Positions 9,896-17,314 are shown, numbered from the stretch's first letter. The stretch is DNA of 41,126 nt from Paracoccaceae bacterium (GCA_002709405.1 PAQV01000034.1:1-41126), one strand, 5' to 3'. Notes: a model not told the origin generated them from the sequence alone. Translations and numbers: made by a program.

Positions 9896-11215
9896 TCACA
9901 CCAGATTCAGGCAGAGGGCGAACGCCGCGCAAAGCGCCAGAACCGGGACCATGCCGAGGCGCAACCCGAAGACGAGCAGGGCGGCCAGGACGGTCAGGGC
10001 CAAAGCGGCCGGATCCAGGCTGGACCAGGCGGGCCAGGGCAGGGACACAGGGCCAAAGCGGGCCTGGCCCACGTCGCGGAACAGGACATGCAGGGCGAAC
10101 CACAGCGACAGGTTGGCGATGACGCCGACCACGGCGGCAGTGACGCCCGAGAGGGCGGCGGTCAGGCGGGGGCGGGCGGCCAGGCGGTCCAGGAACGGGC
10201 CGGCCAGGAAGATCCACAGGAAGCAGGGCACGAAGGTGGCCCATAGCGCCACGACCCCGGCGGCCAGGGCCAGCCCGGTGCCCCCCGACAGGAAGCCGGC
10301 CAGCATGGCCACGAACTGGGTGACAAGGATCAGCGGCCCGGGCGTTGTTTCGGCCAGGCCCAGGGCGTCGATCATCTGGGCGGTGGAAATCCAGGCGTAT
10401 TGCTCGACCACGGTCTGGGTCATGTAGGCCAGCACCGCGTAGGCCCCGCCAAAGGTCACCACGGCGAGCCAGGCGAAGAACCAGCCGATCTCGGCCAGCA
10501 GCGGCGGGCCGGTGAGGCTGAGCGCGGCAAGGGGCACCAGCCACAGCACCAGCCAGGTCGCGGCGGTGCGGAGGGGGCCGGCCGATAGCGGGGCGGGGGG
10601 CGGCAAGTTGGGAATGGGCGGGATGTCGGCGGGCGTTGTGGGGGGCGGTTTCAGGTAGCCCCACAGCCCGGCGCCCAGGATGATCAGGGGGAAGGGCAGG
10701 TTGAGGGCGAAGATGGCCAGGAAGGCCAGGCTCGCCACGATCCAGGCTCCGCGCGATTTCAGGGCCCGGCGGGCGACGCCGCGCAGGGCCTGCACGACGA
10801 TCACGATGACCGCCGCCTTGACCCCGACAAAGGCCGCCTGCACCGGATCCAGCTGACCGAAGGCGGCATAAAGCGCCACCAGGACGGCGATGACCAGCGC
10901 ACCGGGCACGACAAACAGCCCGCCGGCCAGCAGGCCCCCCGGCACGCCGCGCAGGCGCCAGCCGGCATAGGTGGCCAGCTGCATGGCCTCGGGTCCGGGC
11001 AGCAACATGCACAAGGAGAGCGCGCGCAGGTAGGTGTCTTCGTCCAGCCAGGGCCGGTCCTCGACCAGTTCCTTGTGCATCAGGGCGATCTGGGCCGCCG
11101 GGCCGCCGAAGGACAAAAGGCCGATGCGCCCGAAGACACGGACCATCTCGGCCGTGCCGGGCCCCGGAAGAGCACCCGGGATCGCATCGCGGTCCGCACC
11201 GGCTGTCTCGGGCAT
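9896..11215 (-). CDS. chrA: ChrA-family chromate efflux transporter
   Basis: Inner-membrane CHR-superfamily transporter, 439 residues, long form with two homologous halves. Each half begins with the family-type signature: FGRIGLLSFGGPAAQIALMH (about residues 27-46) and, in the second half, WFFAWLAVVTFGGAYAVLAYM. The first half also has LPGPEAMQLATYAGW and the second TTPGPLILVTQFVAMLAGF, the paired PGP motifs of the family. About 10-12 hydrophobic segments are visible. It exports chromate, and sulfate antagonises it in characterised members. No chrB regulator is adjacent. A longer alternative frame in the same region (9843-11,246, minus) is an out-of-frame shadow. The start is the ATG at 11,215, just downstream of an AGGAGA-type site. 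Confidence 0.92.
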   Translation of the reverse strand: MPETAGADRDAIPGALPGPGTAEMVRVFGRIGLLSFGGPAAQIALMHKELVEDRPWLDEDTYLRALSLCMLLPGPEAMQLATYAGWRLRGVPGGLLAGGLFVVPGALVIAVLVALYAAFGQLDPVQAAFVGVKAAVIVIVVQALRGVARRALKSRGAWIVASLAFLAIFALNLPFPLIILGAGLWGYLKPPPTTPADIPPIPNLPPPAPLSAGPLRTAATWLVLWLVPLAALSLTGPPLLAEIGWFFAWLAVVTFGGAYAVLAYMTQTVVEQYAWISTAQMIDALGLAETTPGPLILVTQFVAMLAGFLSGGTGLALAAGVVALWATFVPCFLWIFLAGPFLDRLAARPRLTAALSGVTAAVVGVIANLSLWFALHVLFRDVGQARFGPVSLPWPAWSSLDPAALALTVLAALLVFGLRLGMVPVLALCAAFALCLNLV

Positions 11216-11343
11216 GGGGGTCTCCTGTCCGGGCAGGCCAGCGCAAGGCCCGTTCAGGCGCGACCTGACCCCGCCGTGCCAGCCTTTGTCAAGAGACGCC
11301 CCGGCCGGCCTGGCCCCTGCGGGCCACGCTGTCTAGGGGACGG

Positions 11344-11739
11344 CTATTTCCGGCCCTTTGACACCTGGGCTTCCAGCGACGTCAGGCGCATTTCGATGGC
11401 CCTGATCTGCGCTTCGCTGGCGGTTTCCTTGCTCATGCGCATCAGTTCCTTGTCGTAGCGATCCATGTCTTTCTGATACTCGCGGTCGCGCGCTTCACGG
11501 GCCTTCTCGCTCAGCTCGTATTCGCGCATGACGACCTTGTTGGAAAACTGCGGGTCCGCAGACATGCGCCGGTAATAGGCCTCGAGGATCTTTTCGATGT
11601 CTTTCGAGCTGGTCAGGCTGTCGGTCAGGACCTTGATCCGGTCTTCGGCGAAGCGCAGGCGGCGCTCGGTGTCCAGCTGCTTGAGTTGCTTTTCCAATTG
11701 CGCAACGCGCTTGGTCAGCGCCTTGATGTCGTCGGCCAT
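11344..11739 (-). CDS. Coiled-coil protein, unknown function
   Basis: 131-residue, strongly charged, almost wholly helical protein. Heptad-like patterns are clear at the N-terminus (IKALTKRVAQLEKQLKQLDTE) and C-terminus (AIEMRLTSLEAQVSK), with a basic/acidic middle. No membrane segment or catalytic motif is seen. I prefer the ATG at 11,739 (MADDIKAL) because GGAG lies 6-8 bases upstream; an earlier Met at 11,757 has no such site. It is the last host gene before the left attachment site of the integrated element. Its 5' end points toward the ssrA-proximal flank, so its promoter lies in the chromosomal sequence at about 11,740-11,900. Confidence 0.75.
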   Translation of the reverse strand: MADDIKALTKRVAQLEKQLKQLDTERRLRFAEDRIKVLTDSLTSSKDIEKILEAYYRRMSADPQFSNKVVMREYELSEKAREARDREYQKDMDRYDKELMRMSKETASEAQIRAIEMRLTSLEAQVSKGRK

Positions 11740-12145
11740 GGGGGCTCCGTAATTCAATTTTCGAATGCATTAACTATATCGTGAAGAAGTGGGGATCCGG
11801 TGGCAAAATGCCAAGCCCCCAAGCGTCATGTCCGAGATCCATGTCGCCCCATGTCCCGGACCATCGGAACCCGAGCGCAATCCCTTGGGACACTGTCGAA
11901 AAGGGGGGAAATGCAGGCTTCTGCATGGACCAGACCTTTCCCTGAAAAAACAAAAGGAAGCGGTTTGCAACCAAGCGGCCGAATTCTGTGAACAGGTCGA
12001 GAACAAACCGGGCGTTTGTAAAACGAAAAAAGCGCCCATTAAAAAGGAAAGCCCCGACGCGCTGGCGGGCGCAGTCGAGGCTCAAATTCCACAGAAAGAC
12101 ACTCATCTTTCCCCACAAGAATCTCACAAAGCTTGGGAAAAGGCA
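11740..12145. other. Left junction region: host promoter, attL, element left end
   Basis: About 400 bases without a firm gene. Bases 11,740-11,909 are host DNA containing the promoter of the coiled-coil gene and, on the minus strand, the likely original ssrA terminator (C- and T-rich run just left of attL). Bases 11,924-12,145 are element DNA, clearly richer in A and T than its surroundings, with no recognised site. An open frame on the plus strand crosses the junction and joins the first element gene. Confidence 0.5.
11910..11923 (+). repeat. attL, left attachment core
   Basis: AATGCAGGCTTCTG, identical to the copy inside ssrA at 23,042-23,055 and in the same orientation. On the minus strand, the bases left of it continue as a C-run and T-run that would be the natural ssrA terminator before integration. 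Confidence 0.85.
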
Positions 12146-12526
12146 ATGTCATTTCATGACATGCCGAGCCCACAAAAGATGGCTCGCGTCTTTGGGTACG
12201 CCCTGACCTTGGGCGATAGCCCGGCTTGGCACGACTTCTCGCGCTTTGCCGAGATCTACTTGAGCGAAGAGGAACGGGCCAAGCTGGCGCATGCGGCGCT
12301 AAAGGCATTGGGCGGCAATGATCTTCTTCATGTAATAGCAGACGCCTTCAGCCGTGCAGGGCCTCCGCGCGAAGCATGGTACAACCCGTTGCCCGAGGCG
12401 CGAGAATGGGCGGATTGGGCGACGCCCGCAGAACGCGAGGCATATTGCCTGGCCGCCTTCGAGGCCATGCCATCGGCCCGACGAAAGGCTTTCCTCCATC
12501 ATGTGCAGGGGAGGGACGCAGCATGA
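12146..12526 (+). CDS. Element left-end gene 1, unknown function
   Basis: 126-residue soluble protein if started at the ATG at 12,146 (MSFHDMPSPQKMARVFG), which has AAAAGG just upstream. It is rich in Ala, Glu and aromatic residues and looks mostly helical; I recognise no domain. The same frame is open back to 11,789, across attL and into host DNA. A longer protein is therefore possible, but the upstream translation (Cys-rich, then Lys-rich) looks like accidental coding of the junction. The stop overlaps the next gene by ATGA (12,523-12,526), so the two are probably translationally coupled. In a satellite this end position often carries accessory, interference or defence genes, but nothing here identifies one. 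Confidence 0.6.
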   Translation: MSFHDMPSPQKMARVFGYALTLGDSPAWHDFSRFAEIYLSEEERAKLAHAALKALGGNDLLHVIADAFSRAGPPREAWYNPLPEAREWADWATPAEREAYCLAAFEAMPSARRKAFLHHVQGRDAA

Positions 12527-12753
12527 CCAGCCAAGAGCTTGATGAACTGCTGACCTTTCGCTGGCCCATGGTGATGCGGCGCGTCATGGCGGACGGTTCA
12601 GACGAATGGCTGAAGAACTTCGTCCGTTCCATCGCGAGGCAGGGAAAGCGACCGGCCTGGCGGCCGACCCAGAAGCAAGAGCAGATCATGTGCCGTCTCG
12701 TGTCCGAGCTGGGCACGGCGCCCAACACCGATCCCGAGGTCATCGAGGACTGA
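12523..12753 (+). CDS. Element left-end gene 2, unknown function
   Basis: 76-residue protein beginning MTSQELDELLTFRWPMVMRR. It is helical by appearance, with basic and tryptophan-containing segments (DEWLKNFVRSIARQGKRPAWRPTQKQ) that could bind nucleic acid or a protein partner. No known motif. The start overlaps the stop of the upstream gene, and no ribosome-binding site of its own is needed. It is followed by a 363-base gap with a large hairpin, so this two-gene unit probably forms its own transcript at the left end of the element. The function cannot be assigned. Confidence 0.6.
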   Translation: MTSQELDELLTFRWPMVMRRVMADGSDEWLKNFVRSIARQGKRPAWRPTQKQEQIMCRLVSELGTAPNTDPEVIED

Positions 12754-13116
12754 GGACGTGCGGCCTCGCGCGCATACGTGGGGCCTGCTGGTGTTACGGG
12801 GAAACGACGGTGCGCCGGCAGGAGTGAAGGGCAAACACGGGCAGGGATCAAATTGCCCAGGGCAGTCCGAAAGGTTGAAGCCCGATCCCCGGCACCGCGC
12901 TCAGGTGTCGCAAGTAGCAACCAACCGACCGGCAGGAGCGCATGACCGGACGGGCCCAAAGCGATGGACCGGCTCCGTTGAGCAGGATCTTCACGCGGAG
13001 GGCGTAGGGACTGCCACGCTTCGCGGCGTGGGCAGTCGTCCTATGCCCTTCGCTCCGAACCTCACCATTGAGCAGAGCTCATCTGGTGCAACGTATGAAC
13101 AAGAGAGGAAAGCGAT
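12754..13116. other. Non-coding gap with large hairpin, upstream of packaging genes
   Basis: 363 bases in which open frames on both strands have no ribosome-binding site, no recognisable domain and unlike composition. It holds the long imperfect hairpin at 12,995-13,053, flanked by an 8-bp direct repeat TTGAGCAG (12,978-12,985 and 13,068-13,075). Position ahead of terS makes it a candidate place for a packaging (cos or pac) site or a structured RNA. Confidence 0.5.
12995..13053. repeat. Long imperfect inverted repeat
   Basis: The outer arms AGGGCGTAGG and CCTATGCCCT pair with one G-T wobble. The inner arms GACTGCCACGC and GCGTGGGCAGTC pair with one bulged G. The loop is TTCGCG, and the base extends a few more pairs outward (12,995-12,998 with 13,050-13,053). 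That gives a stem of more than 20 bp. No T tract follows on either strand, which argues against a simple terminator. Confidence 0.75.
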
Positions 13117-13404
13117 ATGCCGAAGAACGAAATTGTCTCATTCGACGCCAACAAGTGGCAGGAGCTGACAGACACCGATGTAACGAGCCTATGCCTACAG
13201 AACATTGGCGCTGGTTCGGTGCACATCATGGCCACGACCAACGCCACGCAACCGTCGAACTTGGGCGGGGCAAAACGGTTCGAGCCGGGGGATATTCTCG
13301 CGGCGAATGTGGATCTTGCCGATCTCTATCCTGGCGTGACTGCCGGGTACCGGGTCTGGGCATTTGGTGAGCTTCCGGGATCTGTCTCGGTGTCTCACGC
13401 ATAG
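13117..13404 (+). CDS. Small virion-associated-like protein, unknown function
   Basis: 95-residue protein with a beta-rich pattern: TSLCLQNIGAGSVHIMATT, then GGAKRFEPGDILAANV and a C-terminal GYRVWAFGELPGSVSVSHA. Short phage proteins with an N-terminal 'signal in the strand, polar loop, then W(A)...G.V.VS' layout are common next to head genes, and decoration or tail-attachment roles have been proposed for some. I use this only as a weak analogy. GAGAGG lies 9 bases before the ATG. It sits directly ahead of terS on the same strand, so it may belong to the packaging transcript. Confidence 0.6.
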   Translation: MPKNEIVSFDANKWQELTDTDVTSLCLQNIGAGSVHIMATTNATQPSNLGGAKRFEPGDILAANVDLADLYPGVTAGYRVWAFGELPGSVSVSHA

Positions 13405-13501
13405 CTGGCCAAGAAATCGGGTCCTTCCCGGCCAGAACGTATACGGGTCGGCGTAGCCCGGAAGATCAGCCGCTGCAAAAATTCCATAAGGGTAAGAAAT
13501 C

Positions 13502-13993
13502 ATGAGGATTTTTTCCGAGTTGGAGCTTGGAGACGAGCCGCTTCACCGGATCGGCGGCAAGGATTTGTGCGCCCTCCTGGACATTTCCTCCGGTGCGCTG
13601 ACGGACCTGAAGAAGCGCGATATCGCAGTGCACCTCGCCCATGACTCCTATGACCTGGTGGAAACCGTCCGCCGCTACACCGCCCACCTTCGCAGCACGG
13701 CTGCTCGCTGGGGGGATTCGGACCAGGTGCCGCAGCTCACAGCCGAAAAAGCCCGCCTCGCCAAGGAACAGGCGGATGCTCAAGCGCTGAAGAACGCGAA
13801 GGCCAGAGGCGAGCTGGTGGACGCAGCCGAGGTGGAGCGCACTTGGTCGGACGTTCTCCGCCAGGTACGCGCGCGGATCCTCTCAACCCCGCCGCGCCTG
13901 CGGCAGATCCTCAACCTGTCTGCCGCCGATGCTGACCTGATCGACCGCGAACTGCGGGACGCCCTTTCGGAGCTTGGCCATGCCGACAATTGA
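13502..13993 (+). CDS. Terminase small subunit, Nu1-like
   Basis: 163-residue DNA-recognition subunit of the packaging motor. The N-terminal part has an HTH-like segment (GGKDLCALLDISSGALTDLKKRDIAV), as expected for lambda Nu1-type proteins that bind the cos region. The middle is a helical dimerisation stretch. The C-terminal half, EKARLAKEQADAQALKNAKARGELVDAAEVERTW, followed by VRARILSTPPRL, is characteristic of alphaproteobacterial phage small terminases and contacts the large subunit. The 3' end overlaps the start of terL by 14 bases, the usual coupled arrangement. Pairing with a GpA-type large subunit suggests cos packaging. Confidence 0.85.
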   Translation: MRIFSELELGDEPLHRIGGKDLCALLDISSGALTDLKKRDIAVHLAHDSYDLVETVRRYTAHLRSTAARWGDSDQVPQLTAEKARLAKEQADAQALKNAKARGELVDAAEVERTWSDVLRQVRARILSTPPRLRQILNLSAADADLIDRELRDALSELGHADN

Positions 13994-15755
13994 AGAAATC
14001 CGCGCCTCGGCCCTGCGCGCCCTGGTCCCGCCGCCGCGCCTTCGCCTGTCCGACTGGATCGAATCCGAGATCCGCTTGCCCGAGGGCGTGAGCGCCCAGC
14101 CTGGCCCCGTGCGCCTCTGGCCATTTCAACGCGAGATCGCGGATGCCATTGGAGATCCGCTGATCGAACGCGTGACCCTGATCAAACCCGTGCGCGTCGG
14201 TTTCACGACGCTTTTGACCTCCGCCGTTGCCTCCTTCGTCGCCAACGAGCCCGCGCCCATTCTCTGCTTGCTACCGGCCGAAGCCGATTGCCGCGATTAC
14301 GTGGTGAGCGACGTCGAGCCGATCTTTTCCGCTTCCCCGGCTGTGGCTGATGCCCTGGGCGATGACCGCGAAGAGGGGGAGCGCAACACGCTCCTATCCC
14401 GCCGCTTTGCCGGCGGATCGCTGAAGGTGGTCGCCGCGAAGGCGCCGCGCAATCTCCGCCGGCACAATGTCCGGATCCTCTTCTGTGATGAAGTAGATGG
14501 GATGGTCGCCACGGCCGAGGGGTCGCCGATCCTGCTGGCCGAGCGCCGCACGCTGTCTTTCCCGGATCGCAAGATCGTCCTTGGGTCGACCCCCGTCCAC
14601 GAGGAAACGAGCCACGTCTTGCGAGCTTATGCCCAGTCAGACGCCCGGATCTTCGAGGTTCCGTGTCCGAGCTGCGGAGCCTTCGAGGAAGTTTCCTGGG
14701 CCCAGATCATATGGGATGAAGGCAAGCCGGAGACTGCCCGCTGGTGCTGCCCGCATTGCCGGGAAGAGATCGAGGAACGGCACAAGCCGGCCATGGTGGC
14801 GGCAGGCGCCTGGCGGGCCACCCGGCCGGAAGTGAAGAGCCATGCGGGCTTCCGGCTGAATGCCCTGGTCAGCCTTCACGCCAACGCGGCATGGGGCAAG
14901 CTGGCGGAGGAGTTCATCAGTGCAAAAGATGACCCGACCATGCTTCAGACCTTCGTGAACACGATCCTTGGTCAGGGCTGGCGCGGCGATGGCGACGAGC
15001 TGGACGACGAAGAGCTTGCGGGCCGGGGAGAAAACTGGGGGCTGGATGCCGTACCGGCTGATGTTCTGGCGGTGACCGCCGGTTGCGACGTGCAGCACGA
15101 CAGGATCGAGACCACGTTCATCGGGTGGGCCGAAGACGGCGCCGCCTTCGTTCTCGGCCACCGTGTGACATGGGGAGCATGGGACGACGATGCCACCTGG
15201 TCAGAGTTGGACGGGCTCCTGAAACAGACCTTCCCGCACGACCTGGGCGGCCGGATCGGGCTGGATGCCGTGGCGATCGACGCGGGCGACGGCACCACGA
15301 TGCACACGGTCACGGCGTTCTGTCAGCCGCGCACCCGCCGCAAGGTCATGGCGATCAAAGGTGCGCCAGGGAACCGCCCGTTGATCGAGCGTTCCGCGTC
15401 CCGGACGAAGACGGGCGCCAGGCTGTGGATTGTCGGCGTGGACACCGGAAAGACCCTGATCTTCGGCCGACTGGCGCAAGGCACGTCAATACGCGTGTCG
15501 GCCGATCTTCCCCGCGTCTGGTATGAACAGCTTGCCTCGGAGCGTGCCGTGACCCGCTACCGTCGCGGCCAGCCTGTCCGCAGCTTCGAGCGTGTGCCAG
15601 GGCGCCAGGCTGAAGGCCTCGATTGCACCGTCTATGCCTTTGCCGCCCGACAGATCGTCAACCCGGATTGGGAACGGCGACGGGCCGAGCTGGCGCACAA
15701 GACGGTGCCGAAGAAATCTCCACCGAAGCTCCGGTCGGACTGGATGCGGAGGTGA
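13980..15755 (+). CDS. Terminase large subunit, lambda GpA family
   Basis: 591-residue ATPase-nuclease that cuts DNA and pumps it into proheads. Order: N-terminal ATPase with a deviant Walker A (KPVRVGFTT, residues 69-77), as is normal for GpA proteins, and Walker B ILFCDEVD (166-173). A CxxC pair (CPSC at 229-232 and CPHC at 257-260) forms a likely zinc knuckle between domains. The C-terminal nuclease domain has acidic VTAGCDVQHDRIE and the later AVAIDAGDG. ATG at 13,980 has GGAG 8 bases upstream; a TTG two codons earlier is less likely. Length is normal and uninterrupted. The next head gene is 2 kb away, with a regulatory cassette between. Confidence 0.95.
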   Translation: MPTIEEIRASALRALVPPPRLRLSDWIESEIRLPEGVSAQPGPVRLWPFQREIADAIGDPLIERVTLIKPVRVGFTTLLTSAVASFVANEPAPILCLLPAEADCRDYVVSDVEPIFSASPAVADALGDDREEGERNTLLSRRFAGGSLKVVAAKAPRNLRRHNVRILFCDEVDGMVATAEGSPILLAERRTLSFPDRKIVLGSTPVHEETSHVLRAYAQSDARIFEVPCPSCGAFEEVSWAQIIWDEGKPETARWCCPHCREEIEERHKPAMVAAGAWRATRPEVKSHAGFRLNALVSLHANAAWGKLAEEFISAKDDPTMLQTFVNTILGQGWRGDGDELDDEELAGRGENWGLDAVPADVLAVTAGCDVQHDRIETTFIGWAEDGAAFVLGHRVTWGAWDDDATWSELDGLLKQTFPHDLGGRIGLDAVAIDAGDGTTMHTVTAFCQPRTRRKVMAIKGAPGNRPLIERSASRTKTGARLWIVGVDTGKTLIFGRLAQGTSIRVSADLPRVWYEQLASERAVTRYRRGQPVRSFERVPGRQAEGLDCTVYAFAARQIVNPDWERRRAELAHKTVPKKSPPKLRSDWMRR

Positions 15756-15836
15756 GATAGGTCAGGACGCGCCTTCGCAACTACCAGCATCAGCGAAAAG
15801 CGTCCCCGTTAGTCGGCGAGTGGGCAAACCCCGACA

Positions 15837-15875
15837 GCGCGCGGCCCCAATAACCTTTTCAGGGGCGCGGCGCGC
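15837..15875. terminator. GC-rich hairpin between terL and the Arc repressor gene
   Basis: Arms GCGCGCGGCCCC (15,837-15,848) and GGGGCGCGGCGCGC (15,862-15,875) pair with a 2-nt bulge around a 13-nt loop, between the convergent terL and minus-strand Arc genes. No T tract, so function as a terminator is likely only from position. Confidence 0.5.
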
Positions 15876-15877
15876 AT

Positions 15878-16213
15878 TTACCGCTTGATCTGACTGAGTT
15901 CGTACGTCTCAGGGGCCAGCGACGTTGTAGTGATAACGGTCCCGTCCGACTGCAAAACGACCGTAATCGTCTTCTCGCCTCGCTCAATTTTTCGCGGAAC
16001 GCCGTCATTCAGCACCATGTCAACGATGTCTTCCATCGCGGCGTCCGTCACCAGAACCGCCGGTTCGGGATACTTGTAGAGCAATGTGCCGACGATTTCC
16101 GCGTTCATGCTTCTGCCGTTTTCCTCGGCTGCAGATCGAATGCGATCACGTAGCCCATCCGGAAGACGGAGCATGAATTTGTCGTTTAGGGTTCGATTCT
16201 GTTCTTCAGCCAT
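15878..16213 (-). CDS. Arc-family DNA-binding repressor (long form)
   Basis: 111-residue protein. The N-terminal 50 residues form an Arc/Mnt ribbon-helix-helix domain: beta strand DKFMLRLPDGLRDRIR, then helices with NGRSMNAEIV. The C-terminal extension (VLVTDAAMEDIVDMVLN ... TITVVLQSDGTVITTT) is probably an oligomerisation or sensing part. It is divergent from a second Arc protein with nearly the same DNA-contact strand, and the operator between them is a 15-bp inverted repeat plus a third half-site 9 bp from this gene's start. Autoregulation is therefore very likely. Acting as the element's master repressor, in place of a CI-type repressor that is absent, is an inference. Confidence 0.88.
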   Translation of the reverse strand: MAEEQNRTLNDKFMLRLPDGLRDRIRSAAEENGRSMNAEIVGTLLYKYPEPAVLVTDAAMEDIVDMVLNDGVPRKIERGEKTITVVLQSDGTVITTTSLAPETYELSQIKR

Positions 16214-16221
16214 GAATGTAG

Positions 16222-16286
16222 CCTAAGGACATCTTTCCCTCTTGCTGCAATGGCGTCCTTAGGACATGATATCCTAAGGACGCCAT
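16222..16286. promoter_or_regulatory. Operator region for divergent Arc genes
   Basis: A perfect 15-bp inverted repeat ATGGCGTCCTTAGGA / TCCTAAGGACGCCAT (16,250-16,264 and 16,272-16,286) has a 7-nt spacer. A further CCTAAGGAC copy lies at 16,222-16,230. The three CCTWAGGAC boxes lie between the divergent Arc genes, covering the expected promoters of both. Confidence 0.85.
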
Positions 16287-16300
16287 CTCAGGAGGATCCA

Positions 16301-16468
16301 ATGACCCGACAAGCCCAAGACAAATTCATGCTCCGTCTTCCGGACGGGTGGCGTGAGGTCATCAAGGAACTGGCGCAGCGAAACCGCCGCTCGATGAACC
16401 AGGAGATCTTGGCCGCACTGGAAGGCCAGGTTGAGAGCGAAATGCAAAATACCCCCCAGAAAGGATGA
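16301..16468 (+). CDS. Arc-family DNA-binding protein (short form)
   Basis: 55-residue Arc/Mnt-type ribbon-helix-helix protein, essentially only the DNA-binding domain: strand DKFMLRLPDGWREVIK, then NRRSMNQEILAALEG. The strand that reads DNA is almost identical to the divergent long Arc protein, so the two probably compete for, or share, the same CCTWAGGAC boxes, possibly as antagonists. A strong ribosome-binding site AGGAGG lies 6 bases before the ATG. It starts a plus-strand run with two unknown small genes and leads toward the HTH gene at 17,315. The rightmost operator arm ends 14 bases before its start. Confidence 0.88.
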   Translation: MTRQAQDKFMLRLPDGWREVIKELAQRNRRSMNQEILAALEGQVESEMQNTPQKG

Positions 16469-16472
16469 AGCT

Positions 16473-16802
16473 ATGAACTTGATTGAGTTCGCAAAAATGG
16501 CGCCAGTCAACCAAACGCCTGAAGAATTCATCGCCATGATGAACGAAGTCCTGCCGCTGGATGAGGTGAAAGACCTTACAGAGGAAGAAGGGCTGGCGTT
16601 CTTCAGCGCAGTGCAATGGCTCTACGATTTCGCGATCCTACTGACCGAGTTTCATCAGCAAGACAGTGAAATGGAAGCTCCGGACGGACACGACATGGCG
16701 CCATGCCTGCCCGGGACCAGGGGGCCGTTCATCGAAAATCTTCTGACGAGAGGCCCCGGAAAGCCCGACTTCACGCCGCTCACGCACTTCGGCTTGAAGT
16801 GA
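16473..16802 (+). CDS. Regulatory-cassette gene, unknown function
   Basis: 109-residue acidic protein starting MNLIEFAKMAPVNQTPEEF, 4 bases after the Arc stop, with AAAGGA ahead of the ATG. The first 80 residues look helical and acidic (MNEVLPLDEVKDLTEEEGLAFF, then LLTEFHQQDSEME). The C-terminal part is proline-rich and has a cysteine. I recognise no domain. As the second gene of the short-Arc operon it might be an anti-repressor or partner of the Arc proteins, but this is only positional reasoning. Confidence 0.65.
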   Translation: MNLIEFAKMAPVNQTPEEFIAMMNEVLPLDEVKDLTEEEGLAFFSAVQWLYDFAILLTEFHQQDSEMEAPDGHDMAPCLPGTRGPFIENLLTRGPGKPDFTPLTHFGLK

Positions 16803-16876
16803 AATGGGCCGCATGGTGCAGCAACACCTTTCCGGCCCTGACATGAAATCATTCCCTGATCAGAAGGACATCAATC

Positions 16877-17146
16877 ATGAAGGTCGATCCTAGCACTTGC
16901 CCCTACGGCGGCCGGGCACTGCCCATCGCTCTGACCGCTACTGCTCAAATCACGTCGCTGGCGCGTTTCGGCATCGAAGCCGCGCAATTCGCGCCAGGCG
17001 GCACACTAAAGCCACATGATTTTGAGGCGCTGTTCGAGGTCATCTATCGACTAGCAGCGGAGGCAGTAACCGACGCTGACGAGATGTATGAGAGCCTAGA
17101 AGAATTCAGGAATGGCCCTAAAAATCGGACCAGCGACACCCGATAG
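16877..17146 (+). CDS. Regulatory-cassette gene, unknown function
   Basis: 89-residue protein beginning MKVDPSTCPYGGRALPIALTA, with GAAGGACATC ahead of the ATG. It is mostly helical with an acidic C-terminal helix (AVTDADEMYESLEEF) and no recognised motif. It follows the 109-residue gene by 74 bases. Codon choice and base composition here are less GC-biased than in the head genes, like the rest of the 15.9-17.3 kb cassette, consistent with a separately acquired block. Confidence 0.6.
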   Translation: MKVDPSTCPYGGRALPIALTATAQITSLARFGIEAAQFAPGGTLKPHDFEALFEVIYRLAAEAVTDADEMYESLEEFRNGPKNRTSDTR

Positions 17147-17228
17147 ATCTTGCAATCTGGCGAGCAAGCACGGGCCAACATTGCTTGCCGGATCATTGTT
17201 CGCCCACGAAGCAGCTCCCCAAGAAAAG

Positions 17229-17310
17229 AAGTCATTTTGCCAGAATTGACATAGGGCTTCACAGTGTGCTCAATCTTATAAGACTCAATGTGAACCTTAA
17301 TAAGGGTAGG
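17229..17310 (+). promoter_or_regulatory. Promoter/operator A, ahead of HTH-portal-capsid operon
   Basis: Contains TTGACA (17,246-17,251), a -10-like TATAAG (17,277-17,282) and the boxes TTCA-CAG-TGTG (17,258-17,268) and CTCA-ATG-TGAA (17,284-17,294) on either side of the -10. It aligns with promoter B at 21,431-21,510 in blocks: AAGTCATT.TG.CA..ATTGA (17 of 21 identical), CTTATAA, and CTCAATGTGA followed by TAATAA. The -35 to -10 spacing is not canonical (25 bp), so the exact promoter elements are uncertain, but the shared region is clear. Confidence 0.75.
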
Positions 17311-17314
17311 TTGA

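Noticed and set aside
9843-11246. Longer minus-strand frame (467 codons) overlapping chrA
   Set aside because: Its translation is Arg/Pro/Ala low-complexity; the other frame (9896-11,215) has the ChrA motifs and membrane segments.
12758-13168. Plus-strand open frame of 136 codons through the non-coding gap
   Set aside because: No ribosome-binding site or domain, includes the large hairpin, and overlaps the better-supported gene at 13,117.
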